A DNA stretch of 64,000 bases from positions 107,500-171,499 of the forward strand of contig NZ_JADNRM010000008.1 in NCBI RefSeq assembly GCF_021730445.1, given 5' to 3'. The translations under genes were made by a program, and so were the position numbers. Each line of letters begins with the position of its first letter. Within the stretch, counting starts at the first letter, position 1. The DNA is from Phocaeicola faecalis. GTDB lineage: Bacteria > Bacteroidota > Bacteroidia > Bacteroidales > Bacteroidaceae. Of this stretch, positions 49,727 through 58,504 are shown in pieces. Below the pieces are notes generated by a model. That model did not search any database and was not told where the DNA came from. It saw only the letters and a list, made by a program, of their open reading frames with translations.

Positions 49727-50941
49727 CTATTCGGCCAAGACTTTATCCAGCCATGGCAGCACAAATTCATTTTTGAAGTAATGGTTCGGTCCGTCTACAT
49801 TTACGGAGTCATAGAAAGAGGTTCTGCCGAGTCCTTCAGGCAAGTTTTGGGCAGGATTACGTGTCTCGGGTGCTGCATATTTCTGATAATGGTGTGTTTC
49901 AATGTTTTCCGGGTGTCCGCTTATCTCATAGGCTCGTTTTACTAAATTGAAGTCTCTGTCCAGTCCGCCTTCCGTCAGAATGATGGGGCGGGGAGCAAGC
50001 GAGGCCACTATATCAGGAAAGTTGAAGTATTTCCAGAAGTCGGGTATCAAATGGCGGATGGAATTGGGGAAAGGACGGCGTCCCCTTTGATCCGGTTCTG
50101 TCATTACAATGGCTCGTTCCTGTGTTTGGCATAAAAAGTCATTGTAGACGAAAGCGTAAATGGAAGGATCCATGACGCCCAATACCATTAGAGGTTCAGT
50201 GCCCAAAGAGAATCCACTGACAACAATACGGTCTTGGCGTATGAAGGGTTGGCACTTCATCCATTCCAGCACCTGTTTGTTTAGAAAAGAAGTATACCCC
50301 AAATAGCTCCATCCCAATTCCAGCAAAATGCGTGACGGAGTGTCATAATCATAACTTGTTCCGGCCAACGGCTCCAGGTCGGCTGCCTCTCCTGCCGCCG
50401 CATTGTCTACAGCCACTGCGATGTATCCTTGTTTTGCAATATTTAAAGCCATGGCCGCCCGCATATTGCTGGCAGAGACTTCTCCGATGAGGTTTTCTTT
50501 CGTCATACCCGAGCCGGGGATGCATAGTACGGCAGGACCGGGACTTTGGGCCTTGTCGGGAATCAGTATATAAAAAGTAGAAACACAGTGAGGCAGTGGG
50601 TAGAATTCCCATTTTTCTTGCCGATAACCATCTTTCTGTATTTTCTCTATACAGACAGGCACCGGTTGATCGGTGATGTGGGGATGATGCATGATTTCTA
50701 TCATGGCTGTCCGTACTCCTTTTTGCCATTCGGCAAATTCTTGCCGGGTGAAGTCATGCCGGAATGCATAGAGTGGTTTAGTATCTTTGAGCATGGCATG
50801 TACTACTCCGTAGGTGCTGAGATAACGTCCGTCATTTCGTTCGGAACAAACGGTTTTATGTTTTTCCGGAGAAAATGTTGTTTGCGCGAATAGCATTGAC
50901 GATGACAGGCAGATGATGAGGAGAACTGCCCATTTCTTCAT
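49727..50941 (-). CDS. Exported alpha/beta hydrolase (dienelactone/acetyl-xylan-esterase like)
   Basis: The 404 residues start at MKKWAVLLIICLSSSMLFAQ, a signal peptide. The fold carries the nucleophile GFSLG and a later acid and histidine region (TEGGLDRDFN, ENIETHHYQKYAAPE). Members deacylate sugars or other esters. I cannot give the substrate. Alternative ATGs at 50962 and 50986 lie upstream. It lies downstream of susD but behind a terminator, so it probably has its own transcript. It is a candidate deacetylase of O-acetylated sialoglycans or glycans taken up by the SusCD pair. Confidence 0.75.
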   Translation of the reverse strand: MKKWAVLLIICLSSSMLFAQTTFSPEKHKTVCSERNDGRYLSTYGVVHAMLKDTKPLYAFRHDFTRQEFAEWQKGVRTAMIEIMHHPHITDQPVPVCIEKIQKDGYRQEKWEFYPLPHCVSTFYILIPDKAQSPGPAVLCIPGSGMTKENLIGEVSASNMRAAMALNIAKQGYIAVAVDNAAAGEAADLEPLAGTSYDYDTPSRILLELGWSYLGYTSFLNKQVLEWMKCQPFIRQDRIVVSGFSLGTEPLMVLGVMDPSIYAFVYNDFLCQTQERAIVMTEPDQRGRRPFPNSIRHLIPDFWKYFNFPDIVASLAPRPIILTEGGLDRDFNLVKRAYEISGHPENIETHHYQKYAAPETRNPAQNLPEGLGRTSFYDSVNVDGPNHYFKNEFVLPWLDKVLAE

Positions 50942-51045
50942 TTTAAGTTTTGTTTTCTGCATGATTAGATTGTATGAGGTTATCATTTTGAGGCTAAGAT
51001 AATAAATTGGAAATGAATTGTGGTGAATTTACCATAGAAAATTAA

Positions 51046-51071
51046 AGAGGACACCCTCCCGGGCATCCTCT
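51046..51071 (-). terminator. Terminator after susD
   Basis: AGAGGATGCCC pairs with GGGTGTCCTCT (11 bp with two G-T pairs) around a 4-base loop, followed on the minus strand by TTTAATTTTC. It separates susCD from the hydrolase gene. Confidence 0.7.
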
Positions 51072-51122
51072 TCCAAAATCAATGTTAAAATCGACTATAT
51101 CTGTAATACAGATGTCTTTTAA

Positions 51123-52727
51123 TTATTTATATCCCGGTGTTTGAGTCAATTCCGGATCTTTGGTAATCATATTGGTTTCTATCGGCCAGTATAATTTGTA
51201 AGCCTCTGCTTCGGTTAAGATTGCCTTCTTGCCATCTTTACTTCCTTCAGGACAGAATACCAGATGTTTGCCTCCTTTGGTTAATGTCATACGTTTCAGG
51301 TCATACCAGCGTTGGCCTTCACCTAACATCTCTTTATCTTTTTCATGTAGGATAGCCAGTTCGTTTTCTGTAAAACTACCGTTGGTGTAGCCATATTTAG
51401 CCGCATCCCAATTTTTGCCGTAAGCACGTTCGCGTATCTTGTTTATATAGGTAGCTACATCTCCGCCTTCCATATTTGCTACTTCGGCCATCATCAGGTA
51501 TACACCGGCCAAACGATAAGCAATGACATCAGCATCCCAAATATAACGGTTGATGGATTCATCGAAGTGTCCCATTATTTTCTTGTACACTGTACCTGCC
51601 AATGAGTTGTCCTTACGTGAATAGGCTCCCAGGAATGTTGCATCACGGCGACTGTCTGTCTTGTCATAAGACAGGTAGAATTCCGGTAGATATTCTATGC
51701 GTTGCATACCGGTGGTGCTGACTTTCAGCGTATCGCCCATAGGCTTTCCGTTTTCGTCGTTGAAACCTACAGTTTTGAATGCTCCGGTCTGATAGTTGTA
51801 TATGAAGGCCGTAAATGGGTTGGATGCTTCTCCTTCCATATATCTTACGGCAAAAATAACTTCATCATTACCTTTATTGTTTGCGCTGAACACGTCCTCG
51901 TAGTTTGATTGTAAGGCGAGACCATAATTGTTCATCAGACTTTGCAGGTGATTCTTGGCTACACTTAAGTCTGCATTGTTTGCTGTATTGTCATCTACTG
52001 AGACTTTGGCATTCCATAAGTAAACTTCGGCAGCCAAATATTCAGTAGCGGCTTTTGACCAATAGCCTTTTAAATTCTTTCGGTTATTGGGATCGAAAGA
52101 GTTGTTATTTCCAAAGTGGTCAAGTGAAGCTTTTAAGTCTGCTTTGATTTGTTTCATGACTTCAGAACCGGCAGAACGCTTCATATAAAGGTTGTTCGGG
52201 TTGAAATCACCGTTTACTACCGGGTTCGGATCTAAGCGCAGAGGCAAAGTACCATAAGTGCGATACAGTCCGAAGTAATAGAAAGCGCGCAGGCCGTAAG
52301 CTTGTCCCAGATAATAGGCTTTTTCTTCTTCGGTCATATAATCGGCTTCCAGTGTCTTCTGCAACATGATATTTATATTGGCAATGCATCCATATATGTT
52401 ACCGAAGTTTGTGATTCCCGGAGATTCGGCATTCAGGGCCTGATTTACGATACCTTGATAAGAAACTGAAGTTCCGTCTACGGCTACATCAGGAATGCTG
52501 GTTCCACCGCGTGCTTCGCCCAATACATATTGCTGCTGGAATATTTGGTCACGGAAGTTTTTGTGTATTCCGTCCATATAAGCAATCACATGTTCTTTTC
52601 TTGTCCAGAAGTTACCATCTCCGTAAGTGTCAATGGGAGCCAAGTCCAAAGCATCGCAACCTGTCATGCCGGCAGCAAAAGCGAATACGCTGAAGCGAAA
52701 TGCTAATTTAAATATTTTATTTCTCAT
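51123..52727 (-). CDS. SusD/RagB family outer-membrane nutrient-binding lipoprotein
   Basis: The 534-residue protein has a signal peptide and lipobox AAGMTGC (C24), followed by DALDLAPIDTYGDGNFW. TPR-like helices (YLGQAYGLRAFYYFGLYRTYGTLPL) and the SusD C-terminus (EGQRWYDLKRM, PIETNMITKDPELTQTPGYK) fit the family. It caps the SusC channel and binds glycan outside the cell. It starts 26 bases after susC. Confidence 0.93.
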   Translation of the reverse strand: MRNKIFKLAFRFSVFAFAAGMTGCDALDLAPIDTYGDGNFWTRKEHVIAYMDGIHKNFRDQIFQQQYVLGEARGGTSIPDVAVDGTSVSYQGIVNQALNAESPGITNFGNIYGCIANINIMLQKTLEADYMTEEEKAYYLGQAYGLRAFYYFGLYRTYGTLPLRLDPNPVVNGDFNPNNLYMKRSAGSEVMKQIKADLKASLDHFGNNNSFDPNNRKNLKGYWSKAATEYLAAEVYLWNAKVSVDDNTANNADLSVAKNHLQSLMNNYGLALQSNYEDVFSANNKGNDEVIFAVRYMEGEASNPFTAFIYNYQTGAFKTVGFNDENGKPMGDTLKVSTTGMQRIEYLPEFYLSYDKTDSRRDATFLGAYSRKDNSLAGTVYKKIMGHFDESINRYIWDADVIAYRLAGVYLMMAEVANMEGGDVATYINKIRERAYGKNWDAAKYGYTNGSFTENELAILHEKDKEMLGEGQRWYDLKRMTLTKGGKHLVFCPEGSKDGKKAILTEAEAYKLYWPIETNMITKDPELTQTPGYK

Positions 52728-52753
52728 AATTGTAGTCTTTTTTATTTATTAGA

Positions 52754-55700
52754 TTAGAATGTTAAGTTAACCCCAAATAAAATGGTACGCGGCAATGAAT
52801 AGCCTTGTCCGACTGCACCGTTATCTTTCGGGTTGGCTTCGGGAGAACCTACGTTTTTCGCACCGGTGATGTAACCTAGGTTCTGTCCTGTAATAGAGAC
52901 TTCGGCACGTTGCATCTTCAACATTTTGGCTACAGATTCAGGCAATGAATAGCTCAGCGAGATTTCGCGGATAGCCAAGTAGTCGCCTCTGTATGCAAAC
53001 ATGGTAGATGCGATATAGTTGTTCTTTCCGTTTTGGTCGGCAAACAGGTAACGCGGGTATTTGGCGTTCGGATTGCTTTCTGACCAAGTGTCATAGTACA
53101 TTGTGGGGGTATTGTAGGTTCCTTGGTAACATCCCATGAACCATGGAGTGGTACTTTGTGATCCACTGTTTTCATACAACCAGAAGCCTAGGGCATAGTC
53201 AAAGCGTCCGTATAGTTGGAAGTTTTTCCATCTGAGGGTAGTGTTGAAACCGCCGGTCCAGCGTGGAGAGGTAGCTCCTACTTTTACTTTATCGAATTCA
53301 TCGATTACGCCGTCTTTATTCACGTCATGGAACTTCGTGTCACCCGGTTGGATGGGGAAGTTTGTGGTAGCATTCTGTTGGTCGGCTGTCAGTTTGTTCC
53401 ATGCTTCAGGGCCATAGTAGGTTCTGGAACCATACTTTCTCACCAAGTTACCCGGGATTTCATCGTATGAACGGTAAATGCCATCCGCTTGGTATAAATA
53501 AAGCATGCCCGGTTCCTGACCTTCTTGCTGTCCGCCTACCCATTTTTTCTCATCTCCGTTTCCTGTATATACTTGGAATGCATTGATACGGTTTCTTTCC
53601 ATGCCATTGTCTGGTAATGAAACGATTTTATTCTTATTGAATGCGATATTTCCCGAGGCACTCCATGTCCAGTCCTTGTTATCGATAATTTTTCCTGAAA
53701 GTTCTATTTCGATACCTTGGTTACGGAACTCACCGTTATTGTTTGTTACGGATGAGAAACCGGTAGAGGTAGGGAAACTTAACGCTGCATATTTGTCTGA
53801 TGTCAGTCGATTGTAGTATGTCAGGTTAGTATTCAGTCGGTTGGCAAAGAAGCTCATGTCCGCACCTACTTCAAAGGTGGCAGTCTTTTCCCATCTCAAG
53901 TTCGGGTTAGGAAGTCCTGTAATCAGATAAGACGTATTTCCGTTATAGTTGAATGAGCCGCTGCTATTGCTTGAAGCGTAGCTTCCCTGCAAGGTATAGG
54001 CACCAATACCTGATGCATTACCGTTGATACCGTAGCTGGCACGCAATTTACCGAATGACATTACGGGAATAGCGTCTTTAATGAAGTCTTCACGTCCGAA
54101 AATCCATCCGGCAGATACTCCGGGGAAGAATCCCCAACGGTTGTCGCCCAACAGAGAAGAGTAACCATCGCGGCGGAAGACGAATGACAATAGGTATTTG
54201 TCTTTAAAATCATAATTTAAGCGTCCGAAGAATGACAGGATACGTTGCTTTTCGTGCCATGAATTGATAGTACGCTTGCCTTCGCCCTTATCGGTCAGTG
54301 ACAGGTCAGGAAGGTCATCGGTAGGTGCGCCCTGACCTTTTGCCTCAAATCCGCGTTTGTACTTGTTGTAGTATTCCATACCCAACATCACTTCTACATG
54401 ATGGTCGCGGAAGAAGGTTTCGTTATAGTTCAACACAGCATTGTAAGTTTGGCGGAAATCGCGGTCATAATAAGCTGTAGCCGATCTTGTGCGCACAAAG
54501 TTTCCGGGAGTATTTTCATAATCCTTTGTGAAGCTTTCTTGATATGTCTCAGAGTAATACCAGTTCATGTTGGCTGTTAATGACAGATTTTTCAGGAAAT
54601 CAATCTTGAAGGATTGGCTCATTGTGAACTTATCGCTCTGATTATCATTCCACCATTGGTCGGGTTGATACATTTGATTACCGTCGGCGGTACCCGGGCC
54701 TAGTTTCATGTTGCCTTCTTCATCTTCGAAAAGAACAGTAGGAGGAAGTGAGCGTACTCGTCCGAAATAGTTCAACTCTGAACCATTGGAACCGGGCATG
54801 TTCTTCCAGTTGGCACGGTTATAGTTCAGTGACGAAGTGGAAGTAAGCCAGTCTGCGATTTTATAACTGGCATTGGTAATGAATGAATAGCGTTCGTAGA
54901 ATGTATTAACGGGAACACCTTCCTGACGGTTGTATCCCAAACCGGCGTAGTAGGTACCACGGTCATTACCACCGGACATATTGATGTTGTAGTCCTGTGA
55001 GAATGCGGGATTATTCAGGTTATATTTATCTACATCTGTATTCTTGTATAAAATTTCTTTGCCGGTAATAGGGTCTGTCACTGTCTGCCATCCTCTACCT
55101 AGCAGATATTTGTTGTCCTCGTTTAAGAACTGAGTACTGTAAATATCCTGATCCAGATTGTTTCCGGTACCGAAAGGTTGCTTACCATTCAGGTAGTTTT
55201 CATAACCTGTCCAGTAAGTTTTAGTCTTTCCTTCTTTGTCTTGGAATAAGTGTCCGGCATCCCAGTGTGCTTTACGCATCGCTTTAATATATTCGCCTGC
55301 TTCCAAAAATTCATAGGGAGTGCGTGCATAGCTCAAACCTAATTTGGCCTTGAAATTAATTTCGCGGAAACCAGCTTTACCTCTTTTGGTGGTAATAAGG
55401 ATTACACCGTTACTGGCACGTGCACCGTAAAGTGCAGTAGCACCGGCATCCTTTAATACATCCATAGACTCAATGTCTTCAGGGTTGATGTCACTCATAG
55501 AGTCTCTGAGCTGTCCGTCTACTACAACAAGTGGAGAACCGGTTCCATCCAAGTTGGTACCACCACGCAAAATAATCGTAGGAGTTGCACCGGGACTACC
55601 TGATGACTGGATAACCTTCAAGCCGGCTACGGCACCAGACAATGCTTGTGCAGGATTGGAGTGCATACCTACGTTCAAACTTTCCTGTTTTACTTTAGAA

Positions 55701-56113
55701 ATTGAGTTCGTTACTTTGGTGCGCAATTGTTGACCACCATAACCGGTAACCACAACCTCTCCCAGCATTTCTGTATCGTCTTTCAATGTAACATTTAGAG
55801 GCTGGCCATTCCATTTTACTTCTGTTGTTTTATATCCAACGAAAGAAATCTGGATGATATCCCCTTTCTTCACGTTACTCAGAGAGAAGTCACCGTCAAT
55901 GCCGGTGATTGTTCCGTTTGTTGTACCTTTTACTACTACAGATGCACCAATAACGGTTTCACCTGTTGTGTCTTTCACAATACCGGTACAAGAGCCATTT
56001 TGTTGTGTGATTTTCACGTCGGTTATACCGGGTTCGGCAACCGCGTAAGCTGTTCCTGTAGAGACGCCCATTAAGAACAGCAACGTACTGACTGACTTTA
56101 GCCTTTTTAACAT
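52754..56113 (-). CDS. SusC/RagA family TonB-dependent outer-membrane receptor
   Basis: The 1119-residue protein has a signal peptide (1-25) and a carboxypeptidase-regulatory-like domain (about 42-112, GIVKDTTGETVIGASVVVKGT). A plug follows (about 115-245, EVVVTGYGGQQL, DAGATALYGARASNGVILITTKRG), then a 22-strand barrel ending in the aromatic ILFGVNLTF. With SusD it imports oligosaccharides. It is transcribed from a promoter inside an invertible segment, so expression should be phase-variable. Barrel residues do not reveal the substrate. Confidence 0.93.
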   Translation of the reverse strand: MLKRLKSVSTLLFLMGVSTGTAYAVAEPGITDVKITQQNGSCTGIVKDTTGETVIGASVVVKGTTNGTITGIDGDFSLSNVKKGDIIQISFVGYKTTEVKWNGQPLNVTLKDDTEMLGEVVVTGYGGQQLRTKVTNSISKVKQESLNVGMHSNPAQALSGAVAGLKVIQSSGSPGATPTIILRGGTNLDGTGSPLVVVDGQLRDSMSDINPEDIESMDVLKDAGATALYGARASNGVILITTKRGKAGFREINFKAKLGLSYARTPYEFLEAGEYIKAMRKAHWDAGHLFQDKEGKTKTYWTGYENYLNGKQPFGTGNNLDQDIYSTQFLNEDNKYLLGRGWQTVTDPITGKEILYKNTDVDKYNLNNPAFSQDYNINMSGGNDRGTYYAGLGYNRQEGVPVNTFYERYSFITNASYKIADWLTSTSSLNYNRANWKNMPGSNGSELNYFGRVRSLPPTVLFEDEEGNMKLGPGTADGNQMYQPDQWWNDNQSDKFTMSQSFKIDFLKNLSLTANMNWYYSETYQESFTKDYENTPGNFVRTRSATAYYDRDFRQTYNAVLNYNETFFRDHHVEVMLGMEYYNKYKRGFEAKGQGAPTDDLPDLSLTDKGEGKRTINSWHEKQRILSFFGRLNYDFKDKYLLSFVFRRDGYSSLLGDNRWGFFPGVSAGWIFGREDFIKDAIPVMSFGKLRASYGINGNASGIGAYTLQGSYASSNSSGSFNYNGNTSYLITGLPNPNLRWEKTATFEVGADMSFFANRLNTNLTYYNRLTSDKYAALSFPTSTGFSSVTNNNGEFRNQGIEIELSGKIIDNKDWTWSASGNIAFNKNKIVSLPDNGMERNRINAFQVYTGNGDEKKWVGGQQEGQEPGMLYLYQADGIYRSYDEIPGNLVRKYGSRTYYGPEAWNKLTADQQNATTNFPIQPGDTKFHDVNKDGVIDEFDKVKVGATSPRWTGGFNTTLRWKNFQLYGRFDYALGFWLYENSGSQSTTPWFMGCYQGTYNTPTMYYDTWSESNPNAKYPRYLFADQNGKNNYIASTMFAYRGDYLAIREISLSYSLPESVAKMLKMQRAEVSITGQNLGYITGAKNVGSPEANPKDNGAVGQGYSLPRTILFGVNLTF

Positions 56114-56165
56114 AGCTGTGATTTTTTTTATTAGTGTTTATTATAGCAAGAAATTATTTTCTAAT

Positions 56166-56188
56166 TAAGTTCTTTTAGAACTCTGCAA
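56166..56188. repeat. Left 23-bp inverted repeat of the invertible segment
   Basis: Starts TAAGTTCTTTTAGAACTCTG and ends CAA. It contains the near-palindrome AGTTCT-TTT-AGAACT, typical of a site-specific recombination half-site pair. It lies in the 5' untranslated region of susC. Confidence 0.85.
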
Positions 56189-56212
56189 TAATTTGTATTT
56201 AGGTTTACGCTG

Positions 56213-56241
56213 CAAATATATTATATTATTTATTAATGCAA
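56213..56241 (-). promoter_or_regulatory. Promoter of susC within the invertible segment
   Basis: On the minus strand TTG (56241-56239), an 18-base spacer, then TATATTTG (56220-56213) match the Bacteroides consensus well. Transcription would start near 56206 and run through the left repeat into susC. Confidence 0.8.
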
Positions 56242-56458
56242 GCATATTTAAGAAATTATTTTTAATATATACCCAATATTTTATCAATATTGAACGCATA
56301 TCATCTCTAAATCTTATATAAATAATCTTATTCGGCTGTAGATAGATAAAATATTATCCACCAATATTGCATAATTAGGTAGAATTATGGTAGATACAAA
56401 AGCCATATTACACCTATATATATACTCCGTCAAATGGTATACAGGTCTTGTGGCAATG

Positions 56459-56481
56459 TTGCAGAGTTCTAAAAGAACTTA
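56459..56481. repeat. Right 23-bp inverted repeat of the invertible segment
   Basis: Exact reverse complement of the left repeat (starts TTGCAGAGTTCTAAAAGAAC). The next outer base pair and most inner positions do not match, so 23 bp is the full extent. Confidence 0.85.
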
Positions 56482-56661
56482 GTAAATGATTAAAATGTCG
56501 TGGCATGAGCTTCCTCTGGATAATGGGAAATTGGGAGATAAAGAGAGGGAGAGAGGTAGGCGCGTGTGGTCTATATATGAGGTTCCTTGAACCTGGAGAA
56601 TGTAGAAGAATATAAATATAATGGAAGAAGTAAATGTGTCAAAACTCTCCTTTTATCGAAA

Positions 56662-56699
56662 TCACCCTCGCTACAACTACCTGTGGCGAGGGTGACTTT
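56662..56699. terminator. Hairpin downstream of alcohol dehydrogenase gene and of the inverted promoter
   Basis: TCACCCTCGC pairs with GCGAGGGTGA (10 bp) around a 14-base loop, followed by CTTTT on the + strand. It lies 34 bases after the alcohol dehydrogenase stop on the minus strand, and would stop transcription from the inverted (OFF) susC promoter on the + strand. No gene lies between 56482 and 56732. Confidence 0.65.
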
Positions 56700-56732
56700 T
56701 AGCTTATGAGGGTTTCGACCTCTTCTTATATA

Positions 56733-57905
56733 TTATCTATAAGACTTTTCTAATATTTCCAGTATCTCATCGTCGGTTATGGGACGCGGATCAAGTGTGA
56801 ACAAGCCTCCCATCGTGTCGCGTGCGTTCTGCAATATTCTAGGGAAGTCATCGGGCCGGATGCCATACTCACTTAATTTTAAGTGGTTCACGCCACATTC
56901 TTTTTGCATTGTTATCAGTGCGTCGATGAAATCGGATGCACGATTACTCTTCTTTTCGGTCATCACTTCGGCCATCTTCATGTAACGTTTGGTGCAGTCG
57001 TGGCGGAAAGTTTCAAAGTAGGCTTCAGAAAGTGCTATCAGTCCGGCTCCGTGAGGCAGTTGCGGATAGTAGGCACTCATGGCATGTTCCAGCGAATGTT
57101 CGGAAGTGCAACTGGAGGTGGATTCTACCATTCCGGCCAGTGTGCTTGCCCAGGCAACCTTGGCGCGTGCTTTCAGGTTTTGGCCGTCGGCTACGGCTAC
57201 CGGCAAGTATTTGTATAATAAGCGGATAGCTTCCAATGCATATAGGTCACTGATAGGAGTCGCACAGTTGGCAATGAAACCTTCGGCAGCGTGGAAAAAA
57301 GCATCAAACCCTTGAAAGGCAGTAAGCTTGGGTGGGATGGATACCATTAATTCAGGGTCTACAATGGAAAGGGTAGGATAGGTGAGGGGAGAACCGAAAC
57401 CTATTTTCTCTTGTGCTGTTTCATGGGTGATTACTGTCCACGGATCCATTTCGGTGCCCGTGCCCGCTGTTGTGGGAATGGCTATAATAGGTAGAGCCTT
57501 GCTGATGGGGCGTCCTTTACCTGTCCCTCCTGAAACGTAATCCCAATAATCACCGTCATTGCATGCCATTACAGCGATACTCTTGGCGGAGTCAATAGAA
57601 CTTCCTCCTCCCAGTCCGACCACAAAGTCACATCTTTCTTCGCGACAGATGGCAGCTGCTTCCATTACATGTTCTTTGATTGGGTTGGGAAGTATTTTAT
57701 CGTAAACTACCGTCTCTACATGATTCAATCTCAGTTGGGCGAGTACTTTTTGCAGATATCCATATTTTCGCATGGAAGTGCCCGCAGAAATAACAACCAA
57801 TGCTTTCTTACCCGGTAATTTTTCACTTGATAACTTATTGATTTCCCCACAACCGAATATCAGTTTGGTAGGGATGTACAAACTAAATACAGGATTTGCT
57901 TTCAT
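56733..57905 (-). CDS. Iron-containing alcohol dehydrogenase
   Basis: The 390-residue NAD(P)-dependent protein of the Fe-ADH family has the nucleotide-binding GGGSSIDSAKSIAV and the motifs PTTAGTGTEMDPWTVITHE, FHAAEG and EHSLEHAMSAYYPQLPHG, which hold the metal histidines. It reduces aldehydes or oxidises alcohols such as butanol or 1,3-propanediol; the exact substrate is unknown. It is a single-gene unit. Confidence 0.9.
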   Translation of the reverse strand: MKANPVFSLYIPTKLIFGCGEINKLSSEKLPGKKALVVISAGTSMRKYGYLQKVLAQLRLNHVETVVYDKILPNPIKEHVMEAAAICREERCDFVVGLGGGSSIDSAKSIAVMACNDGDYWDYVSGGTGKGRPISKALPIIAIPTTAGTGTEMDPWTVITHETAQEKIGFGSPLTYPTLSIVDPELMVSIPPKLTAFQGFDAFFHAAEGFIANCATPISDLYALEAIRLLYKYLPVAVADGQNLKARAKVAWASTLAGMVESTSSCTSEHSLEHAMSAYYPQLPHGAGLIALSEAYFETFRHDCTKRYMKMAEVMTEKKSNRASDFIDALITMQKECGVNHLKLSEYGIRPDDFPRILQNARDTMGGLFTLDPRPITDDEILEILEKSYR

Positions 57906-57935
57906 GTTCTTTCGTATTTAAAGTTTCACTGATAA

Positions 57936-57943
57936 CAAATGTA
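57936..57943 (-). promoter_or_regulatory. Candidate -7 box of the alcohol dehydrogenase gene
   Basis: Minus-strand TACATTTG, 30 bases upstream of the start, matches TAnnTTTG. No TTG box is evident. The remaining bases up to 58196 hold one GGACTT/AAGTCC pair before a T run and no gene. Confidence 0.4.
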
Positions 57944-58196
57944 GGAAAATAATAGTTTTGGTGTTTAAGTAAATTGTTAAATTTTACATACTGCCGGGTT
58001 TTACTCCTTTTCTTTATTCAGTTTGAGATAGATATGTTTGTAAACTCCCATTCACAGGACTTTGTCGAAGAGAGTGAATTCAAGTCCCTCTTTTTAATAT
58101 CCAGTTTTTGGTAAGGGCTGTCAGAACGCTGATGATATTGTCTATAGTCTGTCATTCTGAACGTTAGTTAAGAATCTGTTAAGCGTTATTTTGTGT

Positions 58197-58432
58197 TTAT
58201 GGATTCTTTTTTCGTTTCCTTGTCACAAATTCTTCGAAAAAGATATCCCGATTGTCTGTAACAGTTCCTTTGTGGGGGTATCTTCTACCTGGATGGTGGC
58301 ATAGGCGATAGGGGTGGCGGATGCCTTGTCGGTCACTATGCCTCTGATGGTTTGTGTCAGATTCTGTGCTGTGATAGAAAGGCATAGACATGTCATAAAC
58401 AGACTTAGTCTCGTAATTCTGCAACGAAACAA
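58197..58432 (-). pseudogene. 5' remnant of a TonB-dependent receptor, frameshifted
   Basis: The first part reads MFRCRITRLSLFMTCLCLS with a signal peptide and then TIRGIVTDKASATPIAYATI and QVEDTPTK, the start of a carboxypeptidase-regulatory-like domain. The frame then turns to ELLQTIGISF and stops. In the neighbouring frame the expected continuation KGTVTDNRDIFFEE appears, so a one-base loss explains the break. Plug and barrel are missing. It is therefore a decayed gene, not a small ORF. Confidence 0.7.
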
Positions 58433-58466
58433 TTAGCGTAAATAGAGATACCCCATATAAATTCAC

Positions 58467-58474
58467 TATATTTG
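58467..58474 (+). promoter_or_regulatory. Candidate -7 box of the acyltransferase cluster
   Basis: TATATTTG (followed by C) lies 30 bases before the acyltransferase ATG. The TTG partner is weak. Confidence 0.5.
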
Positions 58475-58504
58475 CACGCTTACATGTGAGAAAAGAATGC
58501 TACT

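Larger units (their letters stand above)
56166..56481. mobile_element. Candidate invertible promoter segment controlling susC/susD
   Basis: Perfect 23-bp inverted repeats enclose 270 bp holding a single consensus promoter pointing to susC. Inversion would point it to the right, into a gene-free stretch with a hairpin. SusC/SusD promoter inversion is established in Bacteroides, so phase variation is the natural reading. No recombinase gene is adjacent; one must act in trans. The sequenced state is ON. Confidence 0.8.

Noticed and set aside
49697..49945. Plus-strand frame downstream of the epimerase gene
   Set aside because: It overlaps the terminator and is antisense to the exported hydrolase.
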